This document shows positions 49,556 through 57,980 of a stretch of DNA of 64,000 nt, in pieces. Below the pieces are notes generated by a model. It had not been told where the DNA came from. It ran no database searches and worked only from the letters and a program-made list of their open reading frames with translations. The position numbers were made by a program, and so were the translations under genes. Each line of letters starts with the position of its first letter. Within the stretch, counting starts at the first letter, position 1. Source of the DNA: Bog-159 sp963707465 (lineage in GTDB: Bacteria > Acidobacteriota > Terriglobia > Bryobacterales > Bryobacteraceae); contig CAVPQK010000015.1 in assembly GCA_963707465.1 (NCBI GenBank), positions 1,674,001 to 1,738,000 on the forward strand, in the 5' to 3' direction.

Positions 49556-50350
49556 ATGCACTGCACGCCCCTCGCCATCCTCGTCGTTTTCGCAACCGCA
49601 GCTAACGCCCAGACAGCCCGCGCCCCGCACGGGCAGGACGGCGGCGCGACTACCTACACCCGCGACGGCGGCGTATCCGAGGTTCTGCAAAGCATCTACA
49701 TCCCGCCGCTGCTCAATGCGCCGTTCTCTGCGATCGTCCACACCGAGTGGACGCGCCCCATGCCCGGTGGCGGCAACTTTACCTTCGTCAACCAGCGCCA
49801 GGTGGCCCGCGACAGCCGCGGACGCATCTACGAAGAGCGCTGGATACTGGCGCCCAAAAGCAATCAGGACCAGTCGCGCATGAACGTCATCCAGATCGCC
49901 GACCCTAACGCGCACACGCTCTACAACTGCTTTACTCTGCAAACGCCCCATCGCTGCGTCCTCCAGGCGTTTGCCGAAGCCGCCGTAAAGGCCTACAAGC
50001 CGGCCGTGTTGCAGAGCGGTCCATTGCCCAACAACGCGGGCGAACGCGTGCATGAGGACCTCGGCGCCCGCACCATCTCCGGAATCGAAACCGTCGGCAC
50101 GCGCGACACCAACAAACTGGATGCCGGCGTCATGGGCAGCGACCAGCCGTTCTCCACCTGGCGCGAGTTCTGGCAAGCCCCACAAATCGGCGTCAATCTC
50201 TACTCTGAGGTCGTGAACCCCTCGGTCGGCAAGCAGGTTTTCACGCTCACCGATGTCAACCTCGCCGAACCCGACCCCAAGCTCTTCGAGTTGCCCGAAG
50301 GCTTCGAAGTCGTCGATAGCCGCAAGCCGGCCGCGCAGCACCCGGAGTAA
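49556..50350 (+). CDS. Secreted hypothetical protein
   Basis: A 264-residue protein with a signal peptide (PLAILVVFATAANA) and GGAGG 7 bases before the ATG. The mature part has FSAIVHTEWTRPMPGGGNFT, FVNQRQVARDSRGRIYEERW, VNLYSEVVNPSVGKQVFTLTDVN and ends DPKLFELPEGFEVVD. The pattern of RDSxGRIYEERW followed later by L(F)xxPxGFxVVD recurs in acidobacterial exported proteins that I remember as uncharacterised. No catalytic motif is visible. Confidence 0.8.
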   Translation: MHCTPLAILVVFATAANAQTARAPHGQDGGATTYTRDGGVSEVLQSIYIPPLLNAPFSAIVHTEWTRPMPGGGNFTFVNQRQVARDSRGRIYEERWILAPKSNQDQSRMNVIQIADPNAHTLYNCFTLQTPHRCVLQAFAEAAVKAYKPAVLQSGPLPNNAGERVHEDLGARTISGIETVGTRDTNKLDAGVMGSDQPFSTWREFWQAPQIGVNLYSEVVNPSVGKQVFTLTDVNLAEPDPKLFELPEGFEVVDSRKPAAQHPE

Positions 50351-50445
50351 GCCGAGTTAGACGCGCCGTTCAAAAAGGGGACTCGTCCGAAGAAATCGTG
50401 GGTTGATTTCTCGCGGATGGTTTTCGGACTTTGCCGACCCATCCA

Positions 50446-50747
50446 ATGAAACACAACACCACGTTAACCATCGCGTCTCTACTCTCGATCCTCTTGCTGA
50501 CGCTTCACATTACGGACGACATCGTCCGTGGGATATCGAAGGCCGAGAGCTCCAACATTGCGCTGCTCGTCCTCGTGGTCTACTGTACGGGACGCTCGTG
50601 CTCCCCGAACGGCGATTGGGGCACGTCATCATGCTGCTCGAGGGATTGTTCGCGCTGGGGTCTGCGATGGGGCCAGCCCCGGTAGTTCAGGACGAGGGAC
50701 GGTGGCATTCGAACGTGTCACTGCCCCGCAGCTTCCTCTCAGTGTAA
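50446..50747 (+). pseudogene. Truncated, frameshifted small membrane protein gene
   Basis: From ATG 50446 one frame reads TLTIASLLSILLLTLHITDD, then IVRGISKAESSNIALLVLVVY. Near 50583 the sense moves to the next frame: YGTLVLPERRLGHVIMLLEG, LFALGSAMGPAPV. Together they make the first two or three helices of a small multi-helix membrane protein; the last helix is missing. The head TIASLLSILLLTLHxTDDIVRG is a recurrent acidobacterial motif as I recall it. Inactive as it stands. Confidence 0.65.
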
Positions 50748-50981
50748 CGAGTCGTAGCTGACTCGAATTGCTTGGAACAATTGCTTACGGATCTCGATGT
50801 AACTGGCGTGAGCATTGTTTTCGCGGACGCGTTGCTCTATGATTTCGGAGAGGATCTGCAGCGATGCGGGTTCGGCCAGGCACTGGCCGAATAATCCGCA
50901 CATTTTCCTGGCCTCGTGCACATATTGCTCCAGTGCTTCCAGACACCTCGCGTGCAATTCGCTAAACTGATTGGGGTCCAT
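50739..50981 (-). CDS. Small helical hypothetical protein
   Basis: An 80-residue, probably all-helical, cytoplasmic protein (FSELHARCLEALEQYVHEAR, ILSEIIEQRVRENNAHASYI, EIRKQLFQAIRVSYDSL). GGGAGGGAA lies directly before the ATG at 50981. Amphipathic heptad-like spacing suggests a coiled coil. It is preceded on the same strand by a small TTG-started frame (51042-51221), 60 bp away, and could be its operon partner. Family unknown. Confidence 0.7.
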   Translation of the reverse strand: MDPNQFSELHARCLEALEQYVHEARKMCGLFGQCLAEPASLQILSEIIEQRVRENNAHASYIEIRKQLFQAIRVSYDSLH

Positions 50982-51041
50982 TTCCCTCCCTTGGAATGTT
51001 CCTTGGCGTGCGATGCTCAGGCCGTCGACACTACGTCGGGC

Positions 51042-51221
51042 TCAGGCGGCCCGCCCGAGTCGGGAAATGAAGGTAGTTAGTTCCGGGGCCCGTCTTAGCC
51101 GGGCCAGCGTGATTTCTTCGAGCAACCGAATGGCGTGGACGAGCAGAGTACGACGGTGTTTGAGCCTCGGCACCTTCACCTCCAGCGGCGGGCGGCAGCG
51201 GTGAAGTGATCGTGTTTTCAA
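51042..51221 (-). CDS. Small basic protein with TTG start (59 residues)
   Basis: A 60-codon frame with AAGGAG 8 bases before a TTG at 51221. The product is very basic: KTRSLHRCRPPLEVKVPRLK, HRRTLLVHAIRLLEEITLAR, LRRAPELTTFISRLGRAA. The good ribosome-binding site and the regular helical second half favour a genuine gene despite its size. Charge suggests nucleic-acid binding, which is inference only. Confidence 0.5.
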   Translation of the reverse strand: MKTRSLHRCRPPLEVKVPRLKHRRTLLVHAIRLLEEITLARLRRAPELTTFISRLGRAA

Positions 51222-51369
51222 TGCAGTAGCTCCTTGATAGAGCTCTGCTTAGCGTAAACTTAGCTGCTCGTACTAATGTAAACCCGGGCGGTGACCGAAA
51301 GTCGCATCGAATTACTAAGTACTTCAGGGGATTGCCACGGGCAGCGACCGGCTTCTGTCTGGCACGACC

Positions 51370-52890
51370 TCACTGAATCGGCGCGCCTAGACTTTTCAAG
51401 ACATTCCGGCCATTGTCATTCTGTGGATTCAACTTCACCGATTTGCGATAGCTTTCGATGGCCCGGCGCTGGTCCCCGGCCGCCAGCAAAGCCTCACCCA
51501 GGGAATCGTAGACGTTCCAATCGCGCGGGAACTGCTCCGCATTGAGTCTGAAAATCTCGACGGCGCCGCCCTTGTCTCCACGCCGCAGGATTGCGTAGCC
51601 CATGGAATTCAGTTCATTGACGGAAAAATCATATTGGTCCGGCTGGCCGCGGCGCAGCTCGCGATAGCGCTCCAGCACGGCGGTGGCCCCCTGGTGCATG
51701 TAGACTCCGTAGAGGGCCGCGCGGATCTCGATGGCGGGGCATGCGGCGGCTGCGTCGTGGGCGGCCCACCTCCGCCACGAGCACAGGACCGTGGAAATGA
51801 CCGCGCTTCCGTTGGAGCTGTTGGTCATCAGGACAATGCCGTCGCCAGTCGCCGGGATAATTTGCAGCAGGCTTTCCCAGCCGCTGTTGCTGCCTCCATG
51901 TCCTACACCGATTTCGCCGGCGAACTGATCCGGCCGGACCGTATAGCCCAGGCCGTACTGTGGATTCGGCCCGTATGGATCGCGATCTGCCCAGCGAGTG
52001 TGGGGCTGCGGCGTCTGCATGAGTTCGACGCTCTGTGGCTTCAGAACACCGTGCCCGGGCGGAGCGCCGTGCGGGCCTTTTAATCCTGCCGCAGCCAGGG
52101 TAGCGAGATCCCGCAAGGTGGTGGTGAGTCCGGCCGCGGCCAGTTCGTTATAGCGCAAGCGCGGTAGCGGTTCGCCAAATGGCCCGTATGGCAGCGCCAT
52201 GATCTGTGCGAAATCGGGCGGCAGACCAAACCCGGTATCCCGCATGCCGAGAGGCTTAAACACTTCGGCTTTCATGTAGTCCTGGAAACTCAGTCCGGAG
52301 ACGCTTTCAATCAGGAGTTGCATGATGGCGTAGTCCGCGCTCGAATAGCTGTGGCCCGTTCCGGGCGCGGAGACCACCCGCACTTCGCCTGTCCCGGTTT
52401 TCCCGGAGAGCGAGTCGACGATGGGTGGCAGGGGAGATGCGGCGTCCCACCCGTGATAATCGTGGTTCGAGATTCCGGCGGTGTGGCTGAGTACGCGCCG
52501 GATCGTGACCTGCCTCGCATCAAATTGTGAAGGGGGCAAGTGCCAGCCTTTCAGGTAGGCATCCACGGGCTGGTCCAAGTCCACCTTGCCCCGCTCTACG
52601 AGACGCATCACTCCCCACGCAGTGGCGGTCTTCGATAACGATCCTACGTTGAAAGCGGTATCCGGGGTGATCGGCTTGGCGGATGCCACATCCGCAAAGC
52701 CATAGCCCTTCATCCAAACCACGGCGCCATTTCGGATGAGCGCAACGGCGAGGCCCGGAACATTGTAGTCATGGAGCGCGCCGGGAACCGACCTGTCGGC
52801 CGCCTCAATGAATGCCTGCGAAGGTTGGGCCTGCGCGCCGGCGGCCAGACATAGAAGGGCGGCCAGCGGTGCCAGTGCGAGATTCGGCAT
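51370..52890 (-). CDS. Class C beta-lactamase-fold serine hydrolase with C-terminal TPRs
   Basis: A 506-residue exported protein. It has a signal peptide (LALAPLAALLCLAAGAQA), the SxxK active-site motif in VGSLSKTATAW, a tyrosine motif SYSSADYAIMQL and a GHGGSNSGW third motif, the layout of class C beta-lactamase/penicillin-binding-protein-like hydrolases (PF00144). After the domain, about residues 380-500 form TPR-like helices (NEQ-like FSVNELNSMGYAILRRGDKGGAVEIF, NVYDSLGEALLAAGDQRRAIESYRKSVKLNP). Most relatives are esterases or D-peptidases rather than antibiotic-resistance enzymes. The ATG at 52890 gives the cleanest signal peptide. Confidence 0.88.
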   Translation of the reverse strand: MPNLALAPLAALLCLAAGAQAQPSQAFIEAADRSVPGALHDYNVPGLAVALIRNGAVVWMKGYGFADVASAKPITPDTAFNVGSLSKTATAWGVMRLVERGKVDLDQPVDAYLKGWHLPPSQFDARQVTIRRVLSHTAGISNHDYHGWDAASPLPPIVDSLSGKTGTGEVRVVSAPGTGHSYSSADYAIMQLLIESVSGLSFQDYMKAEVFKPLGMRDTGFGLPPDFAQIMALPYGPFGEPLPRLRYNELAAAGLTTTLRDLATLAAAGLKGPHGAPPGHGVLKPQSVELMQTPQPHTRWADRDPYGPNPQYGLGYTVRPDQFAGEIGVGHGGSNSGWESLLQIIPATGDGIVLMTNSSNGSAVISTVLCSWRRWAAHDAAAACPAIEIRAALYGVYMHQGATAVLERYRELRRGQPDQYDFSVNELNSMGYAILRRGDKGGAVEIFRLNAEQFPRDWNVYDSLGEALLAAGDQRRAIESYRKSVKLNPQNDNGRNVLKSLGAPIQ

Positions 52891-52959
52891 CTGATGTCCA
52901 TACCGCCGTTCGCCGATAAGGTTACGCGGCTGTCTCAAGTAGGATCAGCACTCCCGGTG

Positions 52960-52993
52960 TTCGATTTGGGACAGTGTTATTCGATTGGGGACA
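52960..52993. repeat. Tandem 14-bp direct repeat
   Basis: TTCGATTTGGGACA (52960-52973) recurs as TTCGATTGGGGACA (52980-52993) with a 20-bp period. The sequence resembles the ends of several insertion sequences, so it may be a mobile-element scar, but no element is attached. Confidence 0.3.
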
Positions 52994-53011
52994 AGACCAG
53001 GCGCGTGTCTT

Positions 53012-53120
53012 AGAGCGAATTCTCGAAATCCTGCCGGCGGTTTGCCTGGCGACGGGCATGGCATGGGCGGCGGAAAGCCCCTTCATCGGGGAGTGGAAGC
53101 TCGACTCATCCAAGAGTTAG
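53012..53120 (+). pseudogene. 5' remnant of a small exported protein gene
   Basis: The frame reads RILEILPAVCLATGMAWAAE, a signal-peptide-like start, then SPFIGEWKLDSSKS before a TAG at 53118. FxGxWKLDxxKS opens many small exported proteins with a lipocalin-like fold. The rest of the gene is missing, replaced by prmC on the other strand. No in-frame ATG precedes the signal-like part. Confidence 0.45.
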
Positions 53121-53135
53121 CCCGCCCACGTGGCT

Positions 53136-53969
53136 TCAGTTATCCGCTAGCCGGGCGGCGATCACGCGCGGGATGCCGGCCAGGTCCGGCACAGTTTCGA
53201 GGTCCCGCCAACAACTCGAAAACATCCCCGCGACCCGGCTGCCAGTGTTGAATCCCAGTTCCATAACCAGCCAGCCGCTGGGGCGCAGGACGCGTTCGGC
53301 ATCCCGCACCAGCCGTTCATAGATCTCCAATCCGGTAGGTCCGCCGAACAACGCCTGGTGCGGCTCCCAATCGCGCACCTCGCGCTGCAGGCCGGCCTGC
53401 TCGCCCAACGGGACATAGGGCGGATTGGAAACGATCAGGTCCATCGACCGGTCGGCCAAAGCGGACACCAGGTCGCACGCGGCAAACGAAATTGGCGCGT
53501 CGAGCCGCTGCGCGTTCCCCGCAGCCACGCGGATGGCCGCCGGCGAGATATCGGTGGCCCACACCGCCGCGCCTGTTTCCAACCGCAGGGTGACGGCCAG
53601 ACATCCCGAACCGCAACCCACGTCCACAACGCGCGCCGGGCGCGGCGTCAGCCGCAGAACAGTCTCCACCACGTGTTCCGTCTCGGGGCGCGGGATCAGC
53701 ACGTCCGGGGTCACGCGGAATTCGCGGCCGTAGAACTCTTGGCGGCCGGTGATGTACTGGGTCGGTTTGCCCTGCATGCGCTCGTGCAGGTAGCGGCCAT
53801 AATGCAGCCATTCCAGCTCCGAGAGCTCGTGCTCGGGATGCCCGTACAGATATGCGCGGTCGCGGTGCAATGCGTGCGCCAGCAGCACTTCGGCGGTGAG
53901 CCTCGGCACGCCGACGGTAGCATCGTCCAGGAGCTTAGCGCCCTGGAGCAACGCGGTCCGGACGGTCAT
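53136..53969 (-). CDS. prmC: Peptide chain release factor N5-glutamine methyltransferase
   Basis: A 277-residue SAM-dependent methyltransferase that modifies the GGQ glutamine of RF1/RF2. Visible: the N-terminal helical domain (LTAEVLLAHALHRDRAYLYG), the linker QYITGRQEFYGREFRVTPDVLIPRPETE, the SAM motif VVDVGCGSGCLAVTL and the catalytic NPPY in LIVSNPPYVPLG. Length is normal. It lies 5 bp downstream of prfA, its substrate gene, a widely conserved pair. Confidence 0.96.
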   Translation of the reverse strand: MTVRTALLQGAKLLDDATVGVPRLTAEVLLAHALHRDRAYLYGHPEHELSELEWLHYGRYLHERMQGKPTQYITGRQEFYGREFRVTPDVLIPRPETEHVVETVLRLTPRPARVVDVGCGSGCLAVTLRLETGAAVWATDISPAAIRVAAGNAQRLDAPISFAACDLVSALADRSMDLIVSNPPYVPLGEQAGLQREVRDWEPHQALFGGPTGLEIYERLVRDAERVLRPSGWLVMELGFNTGSRVAGMFSSCWRDLETVPDLAGIPRVIAARLADN

Positions 53970-53974
53970 GCGGA

Positions 53975-55066
53975 TTACGCCGCGACCCCGCCCGCGTCGC
54001 CTTCTTCCTTGAGTTTCTGCGCCTGGTAATAAGTGGTCAGCGCGTCGAGGATCGGATCCAGCCGGCCTTCCATCACCATATCCAACTGGTGCAGCGTGAG
54101 GCCGATACGGTGGTCGGTGACGCGGTTCTGCGGGAAGTTGTAAGTGCGGATCTTCTCGCTGCGGTCGCCGGTCCCCACCATGCTGCGGCGCTCCGCGCCC
54201 AGGGCCGCCTGCTGCTTTTCCAGCTCCATTTCGTAGAGCCGGGAGCGCAGCACGCGCTCCGCCTTGGCGCGATTCTTGATCTGCGATTTTTCGTCCTGGC
54301 AGGAAACGATCAATCCGGTCGGCAGGTGGGTGATGCGCACCGCCGAATACGTGGTGTTCACCGACTGCCCGCCCGGCCCGGATGAGCAGAACGTATCGAT
54401 GCGGATGTCCTTGGGATCGAGCTTCACTTCCACTTCGTCGGCTTCCGGCAGCACCGCCACGGTAATGGCGGACGTATGCACCCGGCCCTGCTGCTCGGTG
54501 ACCGGCACGCGCTGCACGCGGTGCACGCCGCTCTCGTATTTCAGCTTGCTAAACACGCGGTCGCCGCTGACCAGCGCGATGACTTCCTTCAAGCCGCCCG
54601 CCGACGAATCGCTGGCCGAGGTGACTTCAATGCGCCAGCGCTGCGTTTCGGCGTAGCGCGAGTACATCCGGAAAATCTCCGCGGCGAACAGCGTGGCTTC
54701 GTCGCCGCCGGTTCCGGCGCGGATTTCCAGCACCACGTTCTTCTCGTCGTTGGGGTCCTTGGGCAGCAGCAGGACCTTGATTTCCGCCTCGATGCGCGCC
54801 AGTTCCGGCTGCAGCCGTGCGGCTTCGTCGGCGGCCATCTGGCGCAGGTCCGGATCCTGGTCCTGCAGCATGCCGCGCGCCTGGTCGAACTCGCTGGCGG
54901 CCTTCTTCCATTCGCGATACTTGTCCACAACCTCAGCGATGTCGCTGCGCGCCTTGGCGGCTTTGCGATATTCGGTGGCGTCGGCGATCAGCGCGGGATC
55001 GGCCAGTTGGCGGGTGAGGTCTTCGAAGCGCACCTCGATCTGCTGCAGCTTGGGAACAAATTGCAT
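53975..55066 (-). CDS. prfA: Peptide chain release factor 1
   Basis: A 363-residue class I release factor. It has the GGQ loop in CSSGPGGQSVNTTYSAVRI (peptidyl-tRNA hydrolysis) and a PxT-type stop-codon recognition region in HRVQRVPVTEQQGRVHTSA, with RAGTGGDEATLFA near the middle. It terminates translation at UAA and UAG. The ATG at 55066 gives normal length. It sits 15 bp downstream of the DUF1385 gene and directly upstream of prmC, forming a three-gene operon. Confidence 0.97.
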   Translation of the reverse strand: MQFVPKLQQIEVRFEDLTRQLADPALIADATEYRKAAKARSDIAEVVDKYREWKKAASEFDQARGMLQDQDPDLRQMAADEAARLQPELARIEAEIKVLLLPKDPNDEKNVVLEIRAGTGGDEATLFAAEIFRMYSRYAETQRWRIEVTSASDSSAGGLKEVIALVSGDRVFSKLKYESGVHRVQRVPVTEQQGRVHTSAITVAVLPEADEVEVKLDPKDIRIDTFCSSGPGGQSVNTTYSAVRITHLPTGLIVSCQDEKSQIKNRAKAERVLRSRLYEMELEKQQAALGAERRSMVGTGDRSEKIRTYNFPQNRVTDHRIGLTLHQLDMVMEGRLDPILDALTTYYQAQKLKEEGDAGGVAA

Positions 55067-55081
55067 GGAGGTTAAGCCATC

Positions 55082-56059
55082 TTAAGCGATGACCAGCTCG
55101 CCGCCCTGGGATTCCTCCAGGGCCATGGCGCCCTGGAGCGCGTGGATGGCCACGGCGGCCTGCTCATCGGACGGCGGCTTGGTGGTGATGCGCTGCAGCC
55201 ACAGGCCCGGGGCGGTCAGGGTGGCCAGGAACGATCCGCGGCGCTTCGCGGCGAAGCGGATCAACTCGTAGCTGAAGCCCGCGACGAACGGCAGCAGAAG
55301 CACGCGGCTGAACAGTTTCATGCCGAAGCCGGAGAACGGAATCAGCGTGTAAACCACCATGGAAACGACCATCACCACCATCAGAAAGCTGGTGCCGCAG
55401 CGGGGATGGAACGTGGTGAACTCCTGCGCGTTTTCGACGTTGACCGGTTTGCCGGATTCAAAGTTGAACACCACCTTGTGCTCGGCGCCGTGATACTCGA
55501 ACACGCGGTGAATGTCTTTCATGCGCGAAATCAGGAACAGAAACGCCAGGAAAATGGCGATGCGGATAATGCCGTCGGCGGCGTTGAAGGCGATGCGGCC
55601 TTTCAAAATCGGGTACCATTTCCCGAGCGTGGTGACGGCGTACAGCGGCACGAACTTATACAGAAAGATGAAGAACGCGAAGGACAGCAGCAGGTTCAGG
55701 CTGATAGCCCAGCTGGGGATCTCCTGGGGTGCGGCTTTTGGCGACTCGCCGGCCAGCACGGCGTTGGTCGAGAATTTCAGCGCCCGCAGACCCAGGGCCA
55801 TGGCCTGATAGAGGGTTCCGACACCGCGCACAACCGGGTATTTGAAGATCGGGTATTTCTCGGACATGCGCGGCAGCGGCTGCTCCTCGGTCACGATTTC
55901 GCCCGACGGCTTCCGGACGGCGACACAATAGCTGTGCGGGGCGCGCATCATCACGCCCTCGATCACGGCCTGCCCTCCGACCAGGGTTTCCTCGCCGCTT
56001 TCGAGGATGGGCATCAATTGAATATGCGTGAAAAGACGAAAATAGGTGCGCAGCGACAC
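55082..56059 (-). CDS. DUF1385 family membrane protein
   Basis: A 325-residue protein with the DUF1385 signature LVGGQAVIEGVMMRAPH near the N-terminus, then PVVRGVGTLYQAMALGLRAL, a membrane part with four or so helices (LLLSFAFFIFLYKFVPLYAV, IIRIAIFLAFLFLISRM, FLMVVMVVSMVVYTLIP) and the family motif EYHGAEHKVVFNFE with FTTFHPRCGTSF. The function of DUF1385 is unresolved, but the gene is repeatedly found next to prfA-prmC, as here. GTG 56059 is preferred over ATG 56014 because GAGAGG lies 4 bases before it and a TATAAT 25 bases upstream leaves a short leader. Confidence 0.9.
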   Translation of the reverse strand: MSLRTYFRLFTHIQLMPILESGEETLVGGQAVIEGVMMRAPHSYCVAVRKPSGEIVTEEQPLPRMSEKYPIFKYPVVRGVGTLYQAMALGLRALKFSTNAVLAGESPKAAPQEIPSWAISLNLLLSFAFFIFLYKFVPLYAVTTLGKWYPILKGRIAFNAADGIIRIAIFLAFLFLISRMKDIHRVFEYHGAEHKVVFNFESGKPVNVENAQEFTTFHPRCGTSFLMVVMVVSMVVYTLIPFSGFGMKLFSRVLLLPFVAGFSYELIRFAAKRRGSFLATLTAPGLWLQRITTKPPSDEQAAVAIHALQGAMALEESQGGELVIA

Positions 56060-56084
56060 AGTGCCTCTCAGAGTGGACTTTCTT

Positions 56085-56090
56085 ATTATA
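56085..56090 (-). promoter_or_regulatory. -10 box for the DUF1385-prfA-prmC operon
   Basis: TATAAT reads on the minus strand 25 bases before the GTG start. The -35 region is poor. The AT-rich core is nearly symmetric and could also serve the divergent POTRA gene. Confidence 0.45.
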
Positions 56091-56159
56091 ACGAATAAGA
56101 CTGCCGGGCCGCGCCTGCGCCGGTTAACGGAAGAGAGCGGTATTGTGTGTAATGAAGAT

Positions 56160-57506
56160 ATGCTCTGGCTTTTGATATTCCTGATCTGCGGATCGGGTGC
56201 GGGGATTCCTGCCGCCTTGGCGCAGTCGAGCCGCGCCAAGAAGACCGCCACGCAGCCCGACCAGCCCCATAAGTGGCCCATAGAAAGCCTGAAAGTGGAA
56301 GGGAGCCACAATTACACGCCAGCCCAAATCCTGGCCGTAGTGGGATTGAAGGTCGGGCAGCTTGCGGGCAAGTCTGACTTTGAAGCCGCGCGCGATCGCC
56401 TGGCAGCTACCGGCATGTTCGAAACGGTGGGCTACAAATTTGCCCCGGGAGGCGACCAGCACGGTTATGCGGCGTCTTTCCAGGTGGTGGAAGCGCAGCC
56501 GGCCTATCCCATTCGTTTTGAGGATTTGGGCGCCTCGGAAAAAGACCTCGCGGAGTACCTGCGGGGCAAGGATCCGCTTTTCGCTCCGAAGCTGGCCGCC
56601 ACCAAAGCGGTGCTGGAGCGATACAGACAGTGGATCCAGGAATACATGACGGCGCACGACAGCAAGGACAAAGTCATCGCCAAGGTCACCCCGATCGCGC
56701 CCAACGAGTTCATCATCCTGTTCCGGCCGGCGCGGTTGGATCCGGCCGTAGCGACGGTGGCATTCGAAGGCAATAAGGTAATCCCCACCACCTCGCTGCA
56801 GAACGCTATTGCGGAGGTCGCGGTGGGTACACCATACAAAGAGGAATCCTTCCGCCAGTACCTGGACTCCAGCGTTCGCCCGTTATACGATGCGCGCGGC
56901 CGCTTGCGCGTGGCGTTCACCAAGGTGACGGTGGAAAAAGCTACGGATGTGCAGGGGCTGGCCGTGAAGGTGACGGTGGACGAAGGCGGCACCTACGATC
57001 TGGGCAACGTGCGCATCGCAGGCGCGCCCCATTTCGAGGCCGCGCGCTTAATGAAGACCGGGAAGTTCAAGACCGGCGATCTGGCGGATTTCGACCAGAT
57101 CGGCCAGGGGGTGGACCGCATCAAGAAGGTGCTGGCGCACGAAGGCTACATGCGGAACGACGTGCAAATCGTGCGCAAGCTCGATGACGCCAGGAAGATC
57201 GTGAACGTGGTGCTGCATATCGACGAAGGCCCGCAGTACGTGTTTGGAGCGCTGCATATTGAAGGGTTGGACCTCAATGGCGAGTCCGCTGTCCGGAAGA
57301 TGTGGACGCACAAGGAAGGCACCCCATTTAATCCCGAGTACCCGGACTATTTTCTGCGCCGCGTGCGCGAGGAGGGTATCTTCGACAACCTGGGCGAATC
57401 AAGGCCGGAGACGAAGATCGACGATAAGACCCACATTGTGGACGTGACGCTGAATTTCAAATACGCCCCGACGCCTGTTAACCGGAAGAAGCTGCAACCG
57501 TTTTAG
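56160..57506 (+). CDS. Exported POTRA-repeat protein without a beta-barrel
   Basis: A 448-residue protein with a signal peptide (LLIFLICGSGAGIPAALAQ) and consecutive POTRA modules: PIESLKVEGSHNYTPAQILA, then a middle module (ATVAFEGNKVIPTTSLQNAIAEV) and a later one (YDLGNVRIAGAPHFEAARLM), plus VFGALHIEGLDLNGESAVRK before the end. BamA, TamA and Toc75 carry such modules ahead of a 16-strand barrel; here the protein stops without one. It may act in the periplasm as a POTRA-only adaptor. The start is ATG 56160; a GTG at 56145 is possible. Divergent from the DUF1385 operon and followed by the 57524 gene after 17 bp. Confidence 0.85.
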   Translation: MLWLLIFLICGSGAGIPAALAQSSRAKKTATQPDQPHKWPIESLKVEGSHNYTPAQILAVVGLKVGQLAGKSDFEAARDRLAATGMFETVGYKFAPGGDQHGYAASFQVVEAQPAYPIRFEDLGASEKDLAEYLRGKDPLFAPKLAATKAVLERYRQWIQEYMTAHDSKDKVIAKVTPIAPNEFIILFRPARLDPAVATVAFEGNKVIPTTSLQNAIAEVAVGTPYKEESFRQYLDSSVRPLYDARGRLRVAFTKVTVEKATDVQGLAVKVTVDEGGTYDLGNVRIAGAPHFEAARLMKTGKFKTGDLADFDQIGQGVDRIKKVLAHEGYMRNDVQIVRKLDDARKIVNVVLHIDEGPQYVFGALHIEGLDLNGESAVRKMWTHKEGTPFNPEYPDYFLRRVREEGIFDNLGESRPETKIDDKTHIVDVTLNFKYAPTPVNRKKLQPF

Positions 57507-57523
57507 CTAGCGAGGAGGACGTT

Positions 57524-57973
57524 ATGAAAGATGTGCTATTGGCCTTTTTGGCCGTGTGGGTCACGATAGGTTGGGCGGTCTACCTGGCCGCCGACACGGC
57601 CAAACAGCAGCGGAGGATGAAGGCTCAAGCCGAACTGCACGGCCGGCTGCTGGATAAATTCGGTTCGGCGCAGGAAGTAGTCGCGTTCCTGCAGACTCCC
57701 AGCGGCGCGCATTTCGTGGACAGCCTGTCAGGTGACCGGGATGAACCGGCCAACGGGGTTCTGCGCTCGACGCATCGCGGGATCATTCTGGTGATCGTGG
57801 CGATCGGCTGCCTGGGTCTGACCAGGGTCTATGGTTTCGATAACAACCCATTGCTCGTGGTGGGCGTGATTCTGTTGTGCCTGGGCATCGGCTTCCTGGT
57901 TTCGGCCGCGGTCTCGCACCGCCTGGCGCGGACATTGGACTCGGCGCAGCGCAGCGGCACCACCCACCAGTGA
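57524..57973 (+). CDS. Small membrane protein upstream of an ECF sigma gene
   Basis: A 149-residue protein with an N-terminal helix (LLAFLAVWVTIGWAVYLAA), a cytoplasmic coiled segment (AKQQRRMKAQAELHGRLLDK) and two more helices near the end (GIILVIVAIGCLGLTRVYG, LLVVGVILLCLGIGFLVSAA). GAGGAGG lies 6 bases before the ATG. It sits between the POTRA gene and the sigma gene, 7 bp from the latter, so it is probably part of one operon. No domain recognised. Confidence 0.82.
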   Translation: MKDVLLAFLAVWVTIGWAVYLAADTAKQQRRMKAQAELHGRLLDKFGSAQEVVAFLQTPSGAHFVDSLSGDRDEPANGVLRSTHRGIILVIVAIGCLGLTRVYGFDNNPLLVVGVILLCLGIGFLVSAAVSHRLARTLDSAQRSGTTHQ

Positions 57974-57980
57974 AACGCCC

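Noticed and set aside
55142..56098. 318-codon plus-strand frame opposite the DUF1385 gene
   Set aside because: His/Gln/Arg-rich shadow of the conserved minus-strand gene.
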